Assembly (NCBI GenBank): GCA_903843285.1
Contig: CAIMPC010000041.1
Location: 1-55,227, forward strand
Direction: 5' to 3'
DNA: 55,227 nucleotides
Source: Candidatus Omnitrophota bacterium
GTDB lineage: Bacteria > Omnitrophota > Gorgyraeia > 2-01-FULL-45-10
Shown: positions 32,588 to 42,286 of the stretch, piece after piece
How positions within the stretch are numbered: position 1 is the stretch's first letter
How the letters are laid out: each line of letters opens with the position of its first letter
Notes under the pieces: generated by a model
Database searches by the model: none
What the model was told of the DNA's origin: nothing
The model's input: only the letters and a program-made list of their open reading frames with translations
Position numbers and translations under genes: made by a program

Positions 32588-35500
32588 TCACCTCCAGCAT
32601 ATATCATCAAAATCACATTTTTTACAGACCTCTTTATCGCGCTCGAAAAATCTTTCGAAATGCAGGCCCTTAATTTTGTTCCATACGTCTATTATAACGC
32701 TTTCCAGTTGCCTTACCATATCGTCGGATATCACTACTTGCTTAGAGATATGGTCACCTTTCTTTAATGATTGTTTTGGTATATTGGCATTCACAGGTTC
32801 GATAAATACCAACGTTAGGCCGCCTACCCGTCTTCCCTGAGCCTGACGCTGACTCTTTTCGAAAAGCAGCTTGTACGCCGCTAATTGCCTTAAATAGCCG
32901 TCACAATCCGTACTTGCAACGTCCCTGCAAAGATCGACTCCTTTAACATGATCGTCGGGCTTGCCCGTTTTATAGTCCAATATTCTAACCAGGCCCCTCT
33001 TCTCATCGAACCATTCGACCTTATCATACTTACCGGTAAAAATGATATTATCACCTATAGTTACAGTGAGCTTCTCCTCCAGGGCTATCGGCATAACGGT
33101 AGATTTTGATTCAACGTCATACCATCCTTTGAGCGTATTCATCTTATTAAGGCAGTCCCGCTCCATGTCACTATCGATGCCCTGATATCTCAATTCTTTC
33201 CGGAAAGCATCCCGAAAAAAATTAAAGGATGGAAATTTCTCCGTATGCATGAACTCTTTATAAGTATCCTCCAGGGCCTTGTGCACGCAATTACCGAATA
33301 CAAGGCCGGTCTTCTTCTGGCCGGGAAGCTTCAATATATCATTGTATAAGAATTTCCGTGGGCATGTGATATAGTTATTCAGCCTGGTAGGGTTAAGGGT
33401 CATAGATGATATCATATCTTTTAAGACGCTCTCTGTTCCGGTGAATGGATCCCCCTCATCCGTAACTTCGAGCGTTTTGCCTATCAGGGCTTCTTCGGCC
33501 CCGAAGGCGACTTTATCAATAGCCTTATCTAGATCCAGTTTATCCAGATACGATGACGGGACCTTATCCTCCGTAGGGCTTGAAGTCAATATAAGATCTG
33601 ACTTTGCGCGGGTAATCGCCACATAAAACAAGCGAGCTTCGTCCTGAAGCGATAGCCTTTTAATAGTCTCTTTATCCGGATCTATTTTAGTATTTTTAAA
33701 TACGTCGAACGGCAGAGGTATCTTATCAGCTAAAGGCCGCGCGGGCCAATTTTTATTCTGTATGCAAAATGGTATCAGCACTGAACGAAATTCCAGCCCC
33801 TTAGACCCGTGAGCGGTGTAAACCCTCACGCCCTCCTGGCTGAGCGTAACCAGATTGCCCTGTATCGACAGGCCGTGGTTCTTTCTGGTATCCATTTCGC
33901 TCAGAAACGATGATAACCTGATCGCAGGATCGGCGAGATCGCTTCTCTTTACCATATTAATGAACGAACCCATGCTTCTCAATTGTCTCATCCTCAGGGT
34001 TCCGGTATCAGCATACTCCCTTAAAATGAATTTAAATATGCCGGCATCTTTAATAAAATTAATCAGAAGCGTATGGACGGGGATGTTGTGGGCTTCACTA
34101 AGAAGCCTCTGTATTACCAGGTATGCGTATTTAAATTTATCCTCACCGGAAAGATCTAAGTCGTTCTTATCGGACGAAAAATATTCGAGAAAGACTGTCA
34201 ATATTGTATTCTTATGCCCCGGGGTTCTCTTTTTTTCATTGGCGTAATTTATGAATCGCAGCACATCTACATGCGGTATCATGAAATAATCTGCCATTAG
34301 TACTTTATATAATGCGGCATCTTTGAATTCCGGGTTTACGAGGTCAATACGGGCAAGTTCGAGCACATCTAACAGTTGACTGACACGCTTCTCTTGTCCT
34401 ATATCCTCTTTTCCATCGGTTGCGTACGGTATGCCGGAGCGCAGAAATGCGTCCACTATCTTCAATATGTGGTCACGCTTCCTCACGAGGACGGCAATGC
34501 TATTATAAGGATGGGCCCGTTCGTCGGCGCTTAACGAGGCATCATGCTTTATCCTCTCCTTAAGCTCCTTCACTTTATCGATTACGTATAAAAGCTCTTC
34601 CTCTTCAGTTGTGAACTCTCTATAGAGGATCTCTTTGTTGATGAATTTATTGACACCGTTAAACTCCTTATTGGCCACGCGGGTCTCTAAAATGTTCAGT
34701 ATCTTTCTTGATGCGGTTATGAGGTCATCGGAAGATCTGTAGTTTTCGGTAAGTGAAAGCTTTTTTATATTAGGAAATCTGGCCTCCAGCCTCCTGAAAT
34801 TATCGATATTGGCTCCCTGAAAACGGTATATAGACTGGTCATCATCACCGACGCAGCATATATTGGCATTATCACCCTCCGATAGTTCGAATAAAAGGTC
34901 TAATTGGGCTCCGTTGGTATCCTGATATTCATCGACCATTATGTATCTGTACCGATCCCTGAAATGTTTACGCAGACGATCTTCTTTACGTATGGCCTGG
35001 ACCGCAAATATGATCATATCATCAAAATCATACCTGCCGCGATCATCGAATATTCCATCCGCCTTCCCCTCTTTCAGGTCTTCATATCTTTCATAGACCA
35101 CCGAAAGAGCTTCGAGCCTCTTTATATGGGCATCCTCCATAGATCGATAACGGCTATCCTTATCTTTTAAATAACGCTTAAAATCCTCGGGCGATATATC
35201 GTCCTTCTTTAGCGTACTTATCCTGGAGAGCAGGTCCCTGATATATAAGTTCGGCGCCCTGAAAGGCCGCACTTCGGTTACCCCGTCGGTGTTATTCAAT
35301 ATAAATTCAATCGCCTTTACCTGGTCGACATCATCCATCAATATCTTGCTTCCAATGTAGTTTGCAGCCTCCGCAGATTCCTGAAGCATGGAGTTGGCAA
35401 AGCTATGGAATGTGCCGACTTCCACATCATACCCGGAAGGGCCTACGACAACCGCAACCCTCTCTTTCATAGCTTTTGCGGCAGGATTGGTGTAAGTAAG

Positions 35501-35680
35501 TATGAGTATATTATCCGGCTTTGCCTGGGTTCTCTCCAGTATAGATGCTGCCCTTACCGAGAGAAGCTGCGTCTTTCCGGTGCCGGGTCCGGCAAGCACG
35601 AGAAGAGGACCGTCTATGGTGTCAACTGCCAGTTTTTGCATTGAATTCAATCGATCGTAAAATTTCAAACTATTCTCCAT
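32588..35680 (-). CDS. UvrD-family helicase fused to AddB-type iron-sulfur nuclease
   Basis: 1030 residues. SF1A helicase motifs: AGPGTGKTQLL (Walker A), MVDEYQDTN (motif II), GDDDQSIYRFQGA (motif III), LTENYRSSDD (IV), VYTAHGSKGLEF (V) and FYVAITRAKSDL (VI). The C-terminal PD-(D/E)XK nuclease has FTGKYDKVEW and RILDYKTGK. Four cysteines, one in CPRKFLY and three in CKKCDFDDIC at the end, match the iron staple of AddB/AdnA-type nucleases. A single chain with both functions suggests double-strand break end processing. No partner addA or recBCD gene is nearby. Confidence 0.9.
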   Translation of the reverse strand: MENSLKFYDRLNSMQKLAVDTIDGPLLVLAGPGTGKTQLLSVRAASILERTQAKPDNILILTYTNPAAKAMKERVAVVVGPSGYDVEVGTFHSFANSMLQESAEAANYIGSKILMDDVDQVKAIEFILNNTDGVTEVRPFRAPNLYIRDLLSRISTLKKDDISPEDFKRYLKDKDSRYRSMEDAHIKRLEALSVVYERYEDLKEGKADGIFDDRGRYDFDDMIIFAVQAIRKEDRLRKHFRDRYRYIMVDEYQDTNGAQLDLLFELSEGDNANICCVGDDDQSIYRFQGANIDNFRRLEARFPNIKKLSLTENYRSSDDLITASRKILNILETRVANKEFNGVNKFINKEILYREFTTEEEELLYVIDKVKELKERIKHDASLSADERAHPYNSIAVLVRKRDHILKIVDAFLRSGIPYATDGKEDIGQEKRVSQLLDVLELARIDLVNPEFKDAALYKVLMADYFMIPHVDVLRFINYANEKKRTPGHKNTILTVFLEYFSSDKNDLDLSGEDKFKYAYLVIQRLLSEAHNIPVHTLLINFIKDAGIFKFILREYADTGTLRMRQLRSMGSFINMVKRSDLADPAIRLSSFLSEMDTRKNHGLSIQGNLVTLSQEGVRVYTAHGSKGLEFRSVLIPFCIQNKNWPARPLADKIPLPFDVFKNTKIDPDKETIKRLSLQDEARLFYVAITRAKSDLILTSSPTEDKVPSSYLDKLDLDKAIDKVAFGAEEALIGKTLEVTDEGDPFTGTESVLKDMISSMTLNPTRLNNYITCPRKFLYNDILKLPGQKKTGLVFGNCVHKALEDTYKEFMHTEKFPSFNFFRDAFRKELRYQGIDSDMERDCLNKMNTLKGWYDVESKSTVMPIALEEKLTVTIGDNIIFTGKYDKVEWFDEKRGLVRILDYKTGKPDDHVKGVDLCRDVASTDCDGYLRQLAAYKLLFEKSQRQAQGRRVGGLTLVFIEPVNANIPKQSLKKGDHISKQVVISDDMVRQLESVIIDVWNKIKGLHFERFFERDKEVCKKCDFDDICWR

Positions 35681-35709
35681 TTTAGTAAAGTTACTTTAGC
35701 GGGAAAAGA

Positions 35710-35976
35710 TTAAGCAGATCGTTTCTTGAGGAGCTGATCTATCTTTTTTATAAATTTGGCATCACTCGTATAACTATATCCTGTTGTGGATGTGGAGCGA
35801 TGAGCAACCAGTATTTTTAATGAGGTTAGCTCTTCGAGAGAACGCTTAACATTACATCTATCCTCATTGATCCATGCGGCAACTCCGCGCGGCGTATCTA
35901 TAGATGACTGGTTCTCATGAAAAAATTTAATAATCTTATAATTAATATTCAACCGAAGAGCTTCATTTATGCCCAT
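35710..35976 (-). CDS. Small winged-helix protein
   Basis: 88 residues. FFHENQSSIDTPRGVAAWIN and VKRSLEELTSLKIL read as a helix-turn-helix with a following wing. It overlaps the end of the HD-GYP gene by 14 bases, with AAGGAG inside it, so co-transcription is likely. It may regulate the locus or act as an adaptor. Confidence 0.65.
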   Translation of the reverse strand: MGINEALRLNINYKIIKFFHENQSSIDTPRGVAAWINEDRCNVKRSLEELTSLKILVAHRSTSTTGYSYTSDAKFIKKIDQLLKKRSA

Positions 35977-37486
35977 ACAGCTCCTTATGGATCACGGCTA
36001 TAATATCCTTCTTTCGTATCACCTTCAGAAAGGCATTCACAACCTTTGGGTCGAATTGCGTTCCGGTTTTATCAGAAATCTCTGACACTGCCTCATCCAT
36101 CGTCTTGGTGGCGCGATAAGTCTTTTCGGTTATCATCGATTCGAACGCGCTTACCACCGCTAATATCCTTGCGCCCATAGGTATCTGTTCCTTCTTAAGC
36201 CCCTTAGGATATCCGCTGCCGTCATAATTTTCGTGATGATACATTATGATGGGCGTCACAGACTTGAGCGCTTTCATGTGTTTTATTATCGCCACCCCGG
36301 CCGCCGGATGCTCCTTAACCATCTCATACTCTTCACCCGTAAGCTTTGAAGGTTTTTTTAGGACAGACTCGGGAACAAATATCTCCCCGGCATCATGCAG
36401 GGCCGAAGCGTATTCGAGGCTCTTAAGCGAGTCCATATCCATCCTTAGCTCCTGCCCAATAGACTGAGTTAGCTTTATGAATGAGACCTTAGTCTTGCAG
36501 GCTCCCGGAGATCTGGTATCCAATACCTTTACCAGGGCCTTAATTGCTCCCATCGTAAGCTTTTCCTGCTCTTTATAGAGCTGAGCGTTTTTTATGGCTA
36601 TTACCGCTTGCTCACCCAGGGTCGACATTATTTCCTGGTCGAATGTAGTAAACGGTTTATTATCTATCTTGTCATATAGCGTTATAACGCCTATCACATC
36701 CCCATCGATAAGGGGTGTCGCCAGATAATCCTGACCTCGTACAGGCCTACCATATTTAAAAGCTTTTCCCGGTGCCCACATCCCGACCTTCACCTTCTTT
36801 AGCCTTATAGTCTTGGTCCGCACATCCACGGTGGCCTTAGGCAGAAGTATCTTTCTCTTTGAATCGACGAGTTTTATAGAACAGCGTTGCGCTCTCATTA
36901 CTTGCAGGGAGAGCCTGGCAATCCGAGGCAAAAGCTCACCTAAATCGAGAGTAGAGCTGATAAGCCTATGGACGGTATGAACAGTGGATAGGGCAATGGC
37001 TCTGGGCCTTAGCGTTTCATATAACTTTGACAGCTCAAGCTCTTTCTGAACCTCTTTAATTATTGTATCGATATATGACGGAAATATCTTCAGCGCGTCC
37101 TCAGATACTGAATCATCAGAATAACATGCACCTATGTAACCGTAGATCTTGTCGCCCTGTATAATAGGATAAACGAATCCTTTGAGAGTTTTATCGCAGT
37201 TGAAACTCAATAGCTTATTAAGCTTTGATGATTTCCTGGCCGCCTCGAGTAAGTGCATGAGGCATTCGCTTGTCTTTTTTGGAGAGGATTCATTAAAATG
37301 GGTGGCGTTAATAGACATTATTTCTTCGATATCTTCGAGGGCAGGATTACCATTATCGATAATCCACCAGAACGCAGGTTTTATTAGCGCTCCAAAAGAT
37401 TCCTCTGCTTTTTTTAAGCTTGAACTTTTTTTAAGTCGCTCAAAAAGCTCTTTTTGGTAGTCGCTTTGATCTCTTTTTTCTTCCAT
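35963..37486 (-). CDS. GAF/HD-GYP protein, partly degenerate
   Basis: 507 residues: an N-terminal sensory region (about 25-150, PocR-like in feel), a GAF domain (about 175-320, LATPLIDGDVIGVITLYD) and an HD-GYP domain (about 325-500) with ALHDAGE, EHPAAG, MYHHENYDGSGYPKGL. HD-GYP enzymes hydrolyse c-di-GMP. Here the usual first His of TAGHSERV reads SPGACKTKV, and the Lys after HDxG is Glu, so activity is doubtful. Nearby PilZ genes make a c-di-GMP link plausible. Confidence 0.8.
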   Translation of the reverse strand: MEEKRDQSDYQKELFERLKKSSSLKKAEESFGALIKPAFWWIIDNGNPALEDIEEIMSINATHFNESSPKKTSECLMHLLEAARKSSKLNKLLSFNCDKTLKGFVYPIIQGDKIYGYIGACYSDDSVSEDALKIFPSYIDTIIKEVQKELELSKLYETLRPRAIALSTVHTVHRLISSTLDLGELLPRIARLSLQVMRAQRCSIKLVDSKRKILLPKATVDVRTKTIRLKKVKVGMWAPGKAFKYGRPVRGQDYLATPLIDGDVIGVITLYDKIDNKPFTTFDQEIMSTLGEQAVIAIKNAQLYKEQEKLTMGAIKALVKVLDTRSPGACKTKVSFIKLTQSIGQELRMDMDSLKSLEYASALHDAGEIFVPESVLKKPSKLTGEEYEMVKEHPAAGVAIIKHMKALKSVTPIIMYHHENYDGSGYPKGLKKEQIPMGARILAVVSAFESMITEKTYRATKTMDEAVSEISDKTGTQFDPKVVNAFLKVIRKKDIIAVIHKELYGHK

Positions 37487-37536
37487 ATCCGTTATAAAGA
37501 TTATAAGACGCGATGGATGGTGCTGTCAATCTCTAT

Positions 37537-37686
37537 TTAGAAACGGCCTTTTAAGCTTGCCACTCCGACATCTTCTATCGACGCCGTAGTGTCTTTGCCA
37601 ACCATCAGGCCTCCCTCTTTTATAGGAAGTTCTGCGCAACCCGAAAGGAGCAATAAAAACAGGACGGCGGTAAGTAGCTTAAACAT
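37537..37686 (-). CDS. Very small lipoprotein
   Basis: 49 residues from ATG 37686: MFKLLTAVLFLLLLSGC carries a clear lipobox, followed by about 30 residues without recognisable fold. It starts ten bases after dgt ends. The reading frame continues upstream inside dgt but that is not needed. Function unknown. Confidence 0.5.
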   Translation of the reverse strand: MFKLLTAVLFLLLLSGCAELPIKEGGLMVGKDTTASIEDVGVASLKGRF

Positions 37687-37696
37687 AAAAGAATGC

Positions 37697-38821
37697 CTAA
37701 ACCCTTTCGTATGGCTCAAAAAATTTCTTATACTCATCCAGAGCATACCTATCGGTCATACCTGCGATATAATCGCATATTACCCGACGATCTCCGTCAT
37801 GCTTAAGGCGGGATTGAGTGTTTGGTGGAAGCTGTTCCGGCTTGTCCAAATATATATTGAAAAGGCTCTCTATAAACCTATATGCCTTATTTGCCATACG
37901 CACAACTCTGTAGTGGTGGTAGAGATTCTTTGTTAAGAACTCTCTCATCGGCCTTCGATGTTTAAGCATATCTTCGGAGAATGAAACTATGCGATCCGGC
38001 AGTTTTACAGCATCATGTGAGTTTCGTATTTTGAAGCGTTTAATATTGGCTTCCGTCTCAGCGATTATGTCCGTAACCTGCTCATTTATAAGCGAACGAA
38101 TTATCTGATACTTCCTAATCTCCTCATTGATGTGAGGATGCTCTTTTTCTATCCTCCTCTTCTTGTCCGACCAAAGCTCGATCCTCTTAAGATCCGATTC
38201 TTTGATTAGTCCGCTCGTTATGCCATCGTCGAGATCATGATTGTCATACGCTATCTCATCCGCGAGATCGACCACCTGTATTTCGAGTATCGGAGACGGG
38301 CTCGGTTCGAATGAATCTGACGGCCTCGGCCGATCGAATGCAGTCGAGTGTTTTATAATTCCTTCGCGAACCTCATAAGTAAGATTAAGGCCCGGAAAGT
38401 CCGGATACCGCTGTTCGAGTATATCCACAACGCGCAACCCTTGGGTATTATGATCAAAGCCCCCACTGTCCTTCATTAGATCGTGTAGCGCATCCTCTCC
38501 TGAGTGGCCAAACGGAGTATGTCCCAGGTCATGCGCAAGAGATAGCGCCTCAACGAGGTCCTCATTAAGGTTTAAAGCTCTCGCTATTGATGCGGCTATC
38601 TGACTTACCTCGAGTGTATGCGTAAGACGGGTGCGATAGTAATCGCCTTCATGGTTAACAAATACCTGAGTTTTATATTCGAGTCGACGGAATGCCGTAG
38701 AATATATGATACGGTCTTTATCACGTTGATAACAGGAGCGGTAGTCATGTTCCTTCTCTTTATATACACGCCCTTTTGTCGTCCGGCTCTTCTTGGCATA
38801 TGGAGCTAAAAGATTTTCCAT
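37697..38821 (-). CDS. dgt: dGTPase / deoxynucleoside triphosphohydrolase-like
   Basis: 374 residues from ATG 38821 (GGAGAAA upstream; a second ATG nine codons earlier lacks a site). The HD metal site is shown by RLTHTLEVSQIAASIA and SLAHDLGHTPFGHSGE, and EIAYDNHDLDDG follows. The enzyme cleaves dNTPs to nucleoside and tripolyphosphate. It is next to HIT and thymidylate synthase genes, so a nucleotide-pool cluster is suggested. Confidence 0.92.
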   Translation of the reverse strand: MENLLAPYAKKSRTTKGRVYKEKEHDYRSCYQRDKDRIIYSTAFRRLEYKTQVFVNHEGDYYRTRLTHTLEVSQIAASIARALNLNEDLVEALSLAHDLGHTPFGHSGEDALHDLMKDSGGFDHNTQGLRVVDILEQRYPDFPGLNLTYEVREGIIKHSTAFDRPRPSDSFEPSPSPILEIQVVDLADEIAYDNHDLDDGITSGLIKESDLKRIELWSDKKRRIEKEHPHINEEIRKYQIIRSLINEQVTDIIAETEANIKRFKIRNSHDAVKLPDRIVSFSEDMLKHRRPMREFLTKNLYHHYRVVRMANKAYRFIESLFNIYLDKPEQLPPNTQSRLKHDGDRRVICDYIAGMTDRYALDEYKKFFEPYERV

Positions 38822-38857
38822 TTTCTCCAAATCACGACGTTTAAGCATAATTTTAGG

Positions 38858-39328
38858 CTATTTCTTTCTTAGCAGGTCACACATTGCATCCAGCGACTCA
38901 GAGACTACCTTGGCATCAGATATAATCGGCATAAAATTCGTGTCTCCAGTCCATCGCGGTACGACATGCATGTGGAGATGGCCCGCGAAACCTGCGCCGG
39001 AGATCTTACCTATGTTTAGGCCGATATTATAGCCGTTTGGCTTTAATTTACGATCCAATAAAACTTTGGTTTTATTAACAAGGTTCATAAAATCCAGAAT
39101 TTCTTCGCTAGATAGAAGCTCCATGCTCTTAACGTGTCTGTATGGTGCCACCATGACATGACCATTATTGTAAGGGTATATGTTAAGCATAGAAAATGAA
39201 TATTTGGTCTTATCGATAATATGCCTTTTCTTAACGGCACTGGGCTTTTTAGCTCCGCAGAAGATGCACCCGGAGCTTTTTCTAAGATAGATATACTTAC
39301 TTCTCCATGGAGCCCATAACTTATCCAC
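38858..39328 (-). CDS. HIT family hydrolase / nucleotidyl transferase
   Basis: 156 residues. Histidine triad HLHMHVVPR, an N-terminal LWAPWRSKYI and CIFC.. stretch typical of the AP4A-hydrolase/phosphorylase-like HIT group. The start is GTG at 39328 with AAGGGAG upstream. It acts on nucleoside 5'-phosphate compounds; the exact substrate is not shown. Confidence 0.9.
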   Translation of the reverse strand: MDKLWAPWRSKYIYLRKSSGCIFCGAKKPSAVKKRHIIDKTKYSFSMLNIYPYNNGHVMVAPYRHVKSMELLSSEEILDFMNLVNKTKVLLDRKLKPNGYNIGLNIGKISGAGFAGHLHMHVVPRWTGDTNFMPIISDAKVVSESLDAMCDLLRKK

Positions 39329-39349
39329 AATTAACTCCCTTAAAAAAAA

Positions 39350-40171
39350 TCATGAATTGTTCTTTTCCTTTTCGAGCTTAGCCCTTGCGTCCTCGAAGAA
39401 GGGTTCCGCGAACTCTGAGGACCATGTCTTTTCCGCGAAAGACCGCCCTCCCACATTCTTAAGAAAATTCTGGAAATCATCAAAATAGCTTCCATAGATG
39501 TGAAAGCTATCACTAATATCGACATACCGCCCGACATTTACCTTTTCCTTTAAACCCTTTGATATCTCCCCTGCCATCATTCTTTGCAGGTCGGTTAGAG
39601 CAAATATATTCATAAAACTCGCTTTGTAGGCATCTCTGGAGCGCCAATGTGTATTCATATTTAGAAGATAACTGCCATCATCTTGTCTTACTAATCTACA
39701 CCATATTCTCTGTAAGCACGGCGGATCGTCGGTAACCGGATCTATTCCGGGATTCCAGGTTATGCCCTGCGCTCTCCTGGTATACGGAGCAGATGATAAC
39801 TTCCTTATCATATAATCGATCTGATTGACCGCTACATCCTCTATCTCAAAGGACGCCAACCTCTGATGGTATGTATATGTCCACTTTCCCTCTTCGGGTT
39901 TTATCCAATGATCATGAATACCGAAGACTACTTCCTGCCTATATACCTCTAAGTCTTCAAGTCCGCCCGGAAACGATCTATGAATTCTCGGCTCCCGCAT
40001 AGGGTCGTTCACCACCATAATCATCGTGGAATCCTTACTCGGCGGATCCGAAAGCTTGTCGTATTCGGTCTTTATGTCCAGGCCTTCCTTCCAAGTAGCC
40101 AAAACAGCCTTCTCCCATGTCTCGGGAAGAGTATCTCCTTCCACTCTTATTACCGGTATCTCTGTCTTCAT
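39350..40171 (-). CDS. Thymidylate synthase (ThyA superfamily, divergent)
   Basis: 273 residues. Landmarks of ThyA are the nucleophile Cys152 in PPCLQRIW, HWRSRDAYKASFMN (phosphate-binding Arg, substrate Asn) and VDISDSFHIYG. It is divergent from enteric ThyA, closer in feel to the archaeal/bacterial short form, and a dCMP/dUMP hydroxymethylase role cannot be excluded. It overlaps the phosphodiesterase gene by four bases. Confidence 0.8.
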   Translation of the reverse strand: MKTEIPVIRVEGDTLPETWEKAVLATWKEGLDIKTEYDKLSDPPSKDSTMIMVVNDPMREPRIHRSFPGGLEDLEVYRQEVVFGIHDHWIKPEEGKWTYTYHQRLASFEIEDVAVNQIDYMIRKLSSAPYTRRAQGITWNPGIDPVTDDPPCLQRIWCRLVRQDDGSYLLNMNTHWRSRDAYKASFMNIFALTDLQRMMAGEISKGLKEKVNVGRYVDISDSFHIYGSYFDDFQNFLKNVGGRSFAEKTWSSEFAEPFFEDARAKLEKEKNNS

Positions 40172-40656
40172 TGCAACCTCACGATAGTGCCCTCGACGCC
40201 TTTATCATTAATATTAAGTATTCCGTATGTCTTTTCTTTTGCAAATACGGTATCCGTAGGACTACCGGGATTAAAGAATAGAACCCCATCCTTTATCATA
40301 TTGGCGGCCTCATGAGAATGCCCGAATACGATCACGTCAATATCTCCAAATTCTCCCCTGACCGTTTGTAAAATATCCTTGGGCGCCCCATAGCCATGTA
40401 TTAGCCCTATTTTAAACTTCCCGATCGTAAATGTTTCTTTGTCGTTTAACCTACGGCGCAGTCCGGGAGAATCCATGTTACCGCAAACTGCATGTAAAGG
40501 TTTATTCATTTTAGCAATCTTATCGAGAACCTCTTCATCAGCAAAGTCTCCGGCATGCAGAACCATGTCCGACTTACTTATCTCGTCTAGAATTTCAGGA
40601 GGCAGGTCGTGCGCGGCTCTTGGTATATGCGTATCCGAAAGAACTAACACTCTCAT
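40168..40656 (-). CDS. YfcE-family metallophosphoesterase
   Basis: 162 residues. Metal-binding motifs SDTHIPR, HAGDF, CGNMDS, HGYG and FGHSHEA are all present. The family hydrolyses phosphodiesters in vitro. It overlaps both neighbours by four bases. Confidence 0.92.
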   Translation of the reverse strand: MRVLVLSDTHIPRAAHDLPPEILDEISKSDMVLHAGDFADEEVLDKIAKMNKPLHAVCGNMDSPGLRRRLNDKETFTIGKFKIGLIHGYGAPKDILQTVRGEFGDIDVIVFGHSHEAANMIKDGVLFFNPGSPTDTVFAKEKTYGILNINDKGVEGTIVRLQ

Positions 40657-42284
40657 AATACGATCAACCTCTTCTTTCCATATAGAGCTAATAACATATT
40701 AACCGTGCGGTTATCCCAGATAGTTATTTTAAGCTCTTTTGCGATAAGCTTAGCGTTTTCATCAATACCTTTAAGAGATATCATAAGCTTACAGGATATT
40801 TTACATCCCAGGTTCTTAACATTTTTAATATAGCTTATTACATCGCCTTCAGTTATGTCGTGCTCATACATCTGGCCGATCCAATAATTTCCCCGGAACG
40901 AAGCGGCAAGATAACGGCTCGAATCCGGAAAAGATCTTACATCGACCTTCGAGAAGTGGGGCATTCTCGAACTCTTAACGTCGAACGATACCAGTTCGTT
41001 AGAGAATAAATTAAAAAGATCGGCCATTCTGTCTATCGATGGCACAGCAAATTCACACTTAAATTCTTCTATACACGATTTGATATCATTCCGAAATAAT
41101 GTAACCCTGTCGATCGCTCCGTCCACAAGAAGTTTCTTCTTCCTGTCGTAAACATATTTAAGCCAGAACTCGAGCATCAGATCCTCTATTATATAGAATG
41201 TCCCGCTCTTTGTAACCAGGCCCTGCTCCGACAATCTCTGTAATGCATCGGTTACTACAGACTGCTTCACGTGCAGGGTCCTGGCTATATTCGTAGCGCT
41301 ATTTTTACCGCCGGCTATCGATACGAGCACTGATATGTGAAGGTCTTTCATTTTTGAATCGATAAGCTCTAAAAGATAACTCATAAGATACTGATGAATC
41401 GTTCCGCTTGAATTGTACACAAGATCCAGTATGGCCTCGGCAACAATCTCTATATCTATATAACTCGTCATACGTTCGATCGCTATATCTTTCATCTTTA
41501 CCGCAAGCTTGTTAATATAGAACGGGTTTCCATCAGTAAGGGCTATGAGGAACTTCTTAAGAAAGGCATCCATGTCGAACCCGGAAAGCACATTGCCTAA
41601 AAATTCGCATGATGTCCTGTTTCCAAAGTTAGATATTTTTAAGATCTCAAAGCTACCGAAGAGCAGTGAAAGCTTCTCGGATATTATCTTCCGTATCGCC
41701 AGGCTTCTGGAGCTCGATACGATATACATGGTATCTTTCTGCACCATTATCACTTTGCCAAAAGCGGCGAAAGGATTCTTAATACCTAATCTCTCAAGGT
41801 TATCGAACTCATCGAATATTACAATGCATGGAAGATTCGACTCTTGCTTCAGGATCGATGTCAACTCAAGCAGGGCAGAATACGCCTCTTCACATTGCTC
41901 TTTTTCTATAGATGCAAAGACATGCTTTATTGCGAAATAGGTTTTGGGAAATAACCTGGAGGCATCACTCATCAGGGACTCAAGATCAGGTTTCGCCTTT
42001 TCGCCTTTCTTAAGCAGGGAATTGTATAGCATTGTGGCAATAAACTTCTCGGCAAAAGCCCGAAAAGTTTCTTTAACAACCTCAACATAAATCGGAACGA
42101 AGTCGTCTTCCTTTATGGCTTCGAGGAATTTAAATAATACTGATGATTTTCCGGACAGGCTGGCTCCGGTTAGCGCGATATTCTGCCTGTAGCCATCCTT
42201 TAGCGCGATAGCCCTCTTGTTCAATATATCAAGGACATCTTCGCGCCCATAAAACTTCTCACCCACTGCCGGTTCGCTGAACAT
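40653..42284 (-). CDS. AAA ATPase, archaeal-type (ATPase_2/DUF234-like)
   Basis: 543 residues. Walker A GASLSGKSS, Walker B CIVIFDEFDNL, then a winged-helix part (KQSVVTDALQRLSEQGLV) and a C-terminal region of about 150 residues ending KELKITIWDNRTVNMLLALY that looks like the restriction-endonuclease-like tail of DUF234 proteins. The group is rich in archaea and candidate phyla, with unknown role. Confidence 0.75.
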   Translation of the reverse strand: MFSEPAVGEKFYGREDVLDILNKRAIALKDGYRQNIALTGASLSGKSSVLFKFLEAIKEDDFVPIYVEVVKETFRAFAEKFIATMLYNSLLKKGEKAKPDLESLMSDASRLFPKTYFAIKHVFASIEKEQCEEAYSALLELTSILKQESNLPCIVIFDEFDNLERLGIKNPFAAFGKVIMVQKDTMYIVSSSRSLAIRKIISEKLSLLFGSFEILKISNFGNRTSCEFLGNVLSGFDMDAFLKKFLIALTDGNPFYINKLAVKMKDIAIERMTSYIDIEIVAEAILDLVYNSSGTIHQYLMSYLLELIDSKMKDLHISVLVSIAGGKNSATNIARTLHVKQSVVTDALQRLSEQGLVTKSGTFYIIEDLMLEFWLKYVYDRKKKLLVDGAIDRVTLFRNDIKSCIEEFKCEFAVPSIDRMADLFNLFSNELVSFDVKSSRMPHFSKVDVRSFPDSSRYLAASFRGNYWIGQMYEHDITEGDVISYIKNVKNLGCKISCKLMISLKGIDENAKLIAKELKITIWDNRTVNMLLALYGKKRLIVL

Positions 42285-42286
42285 AT

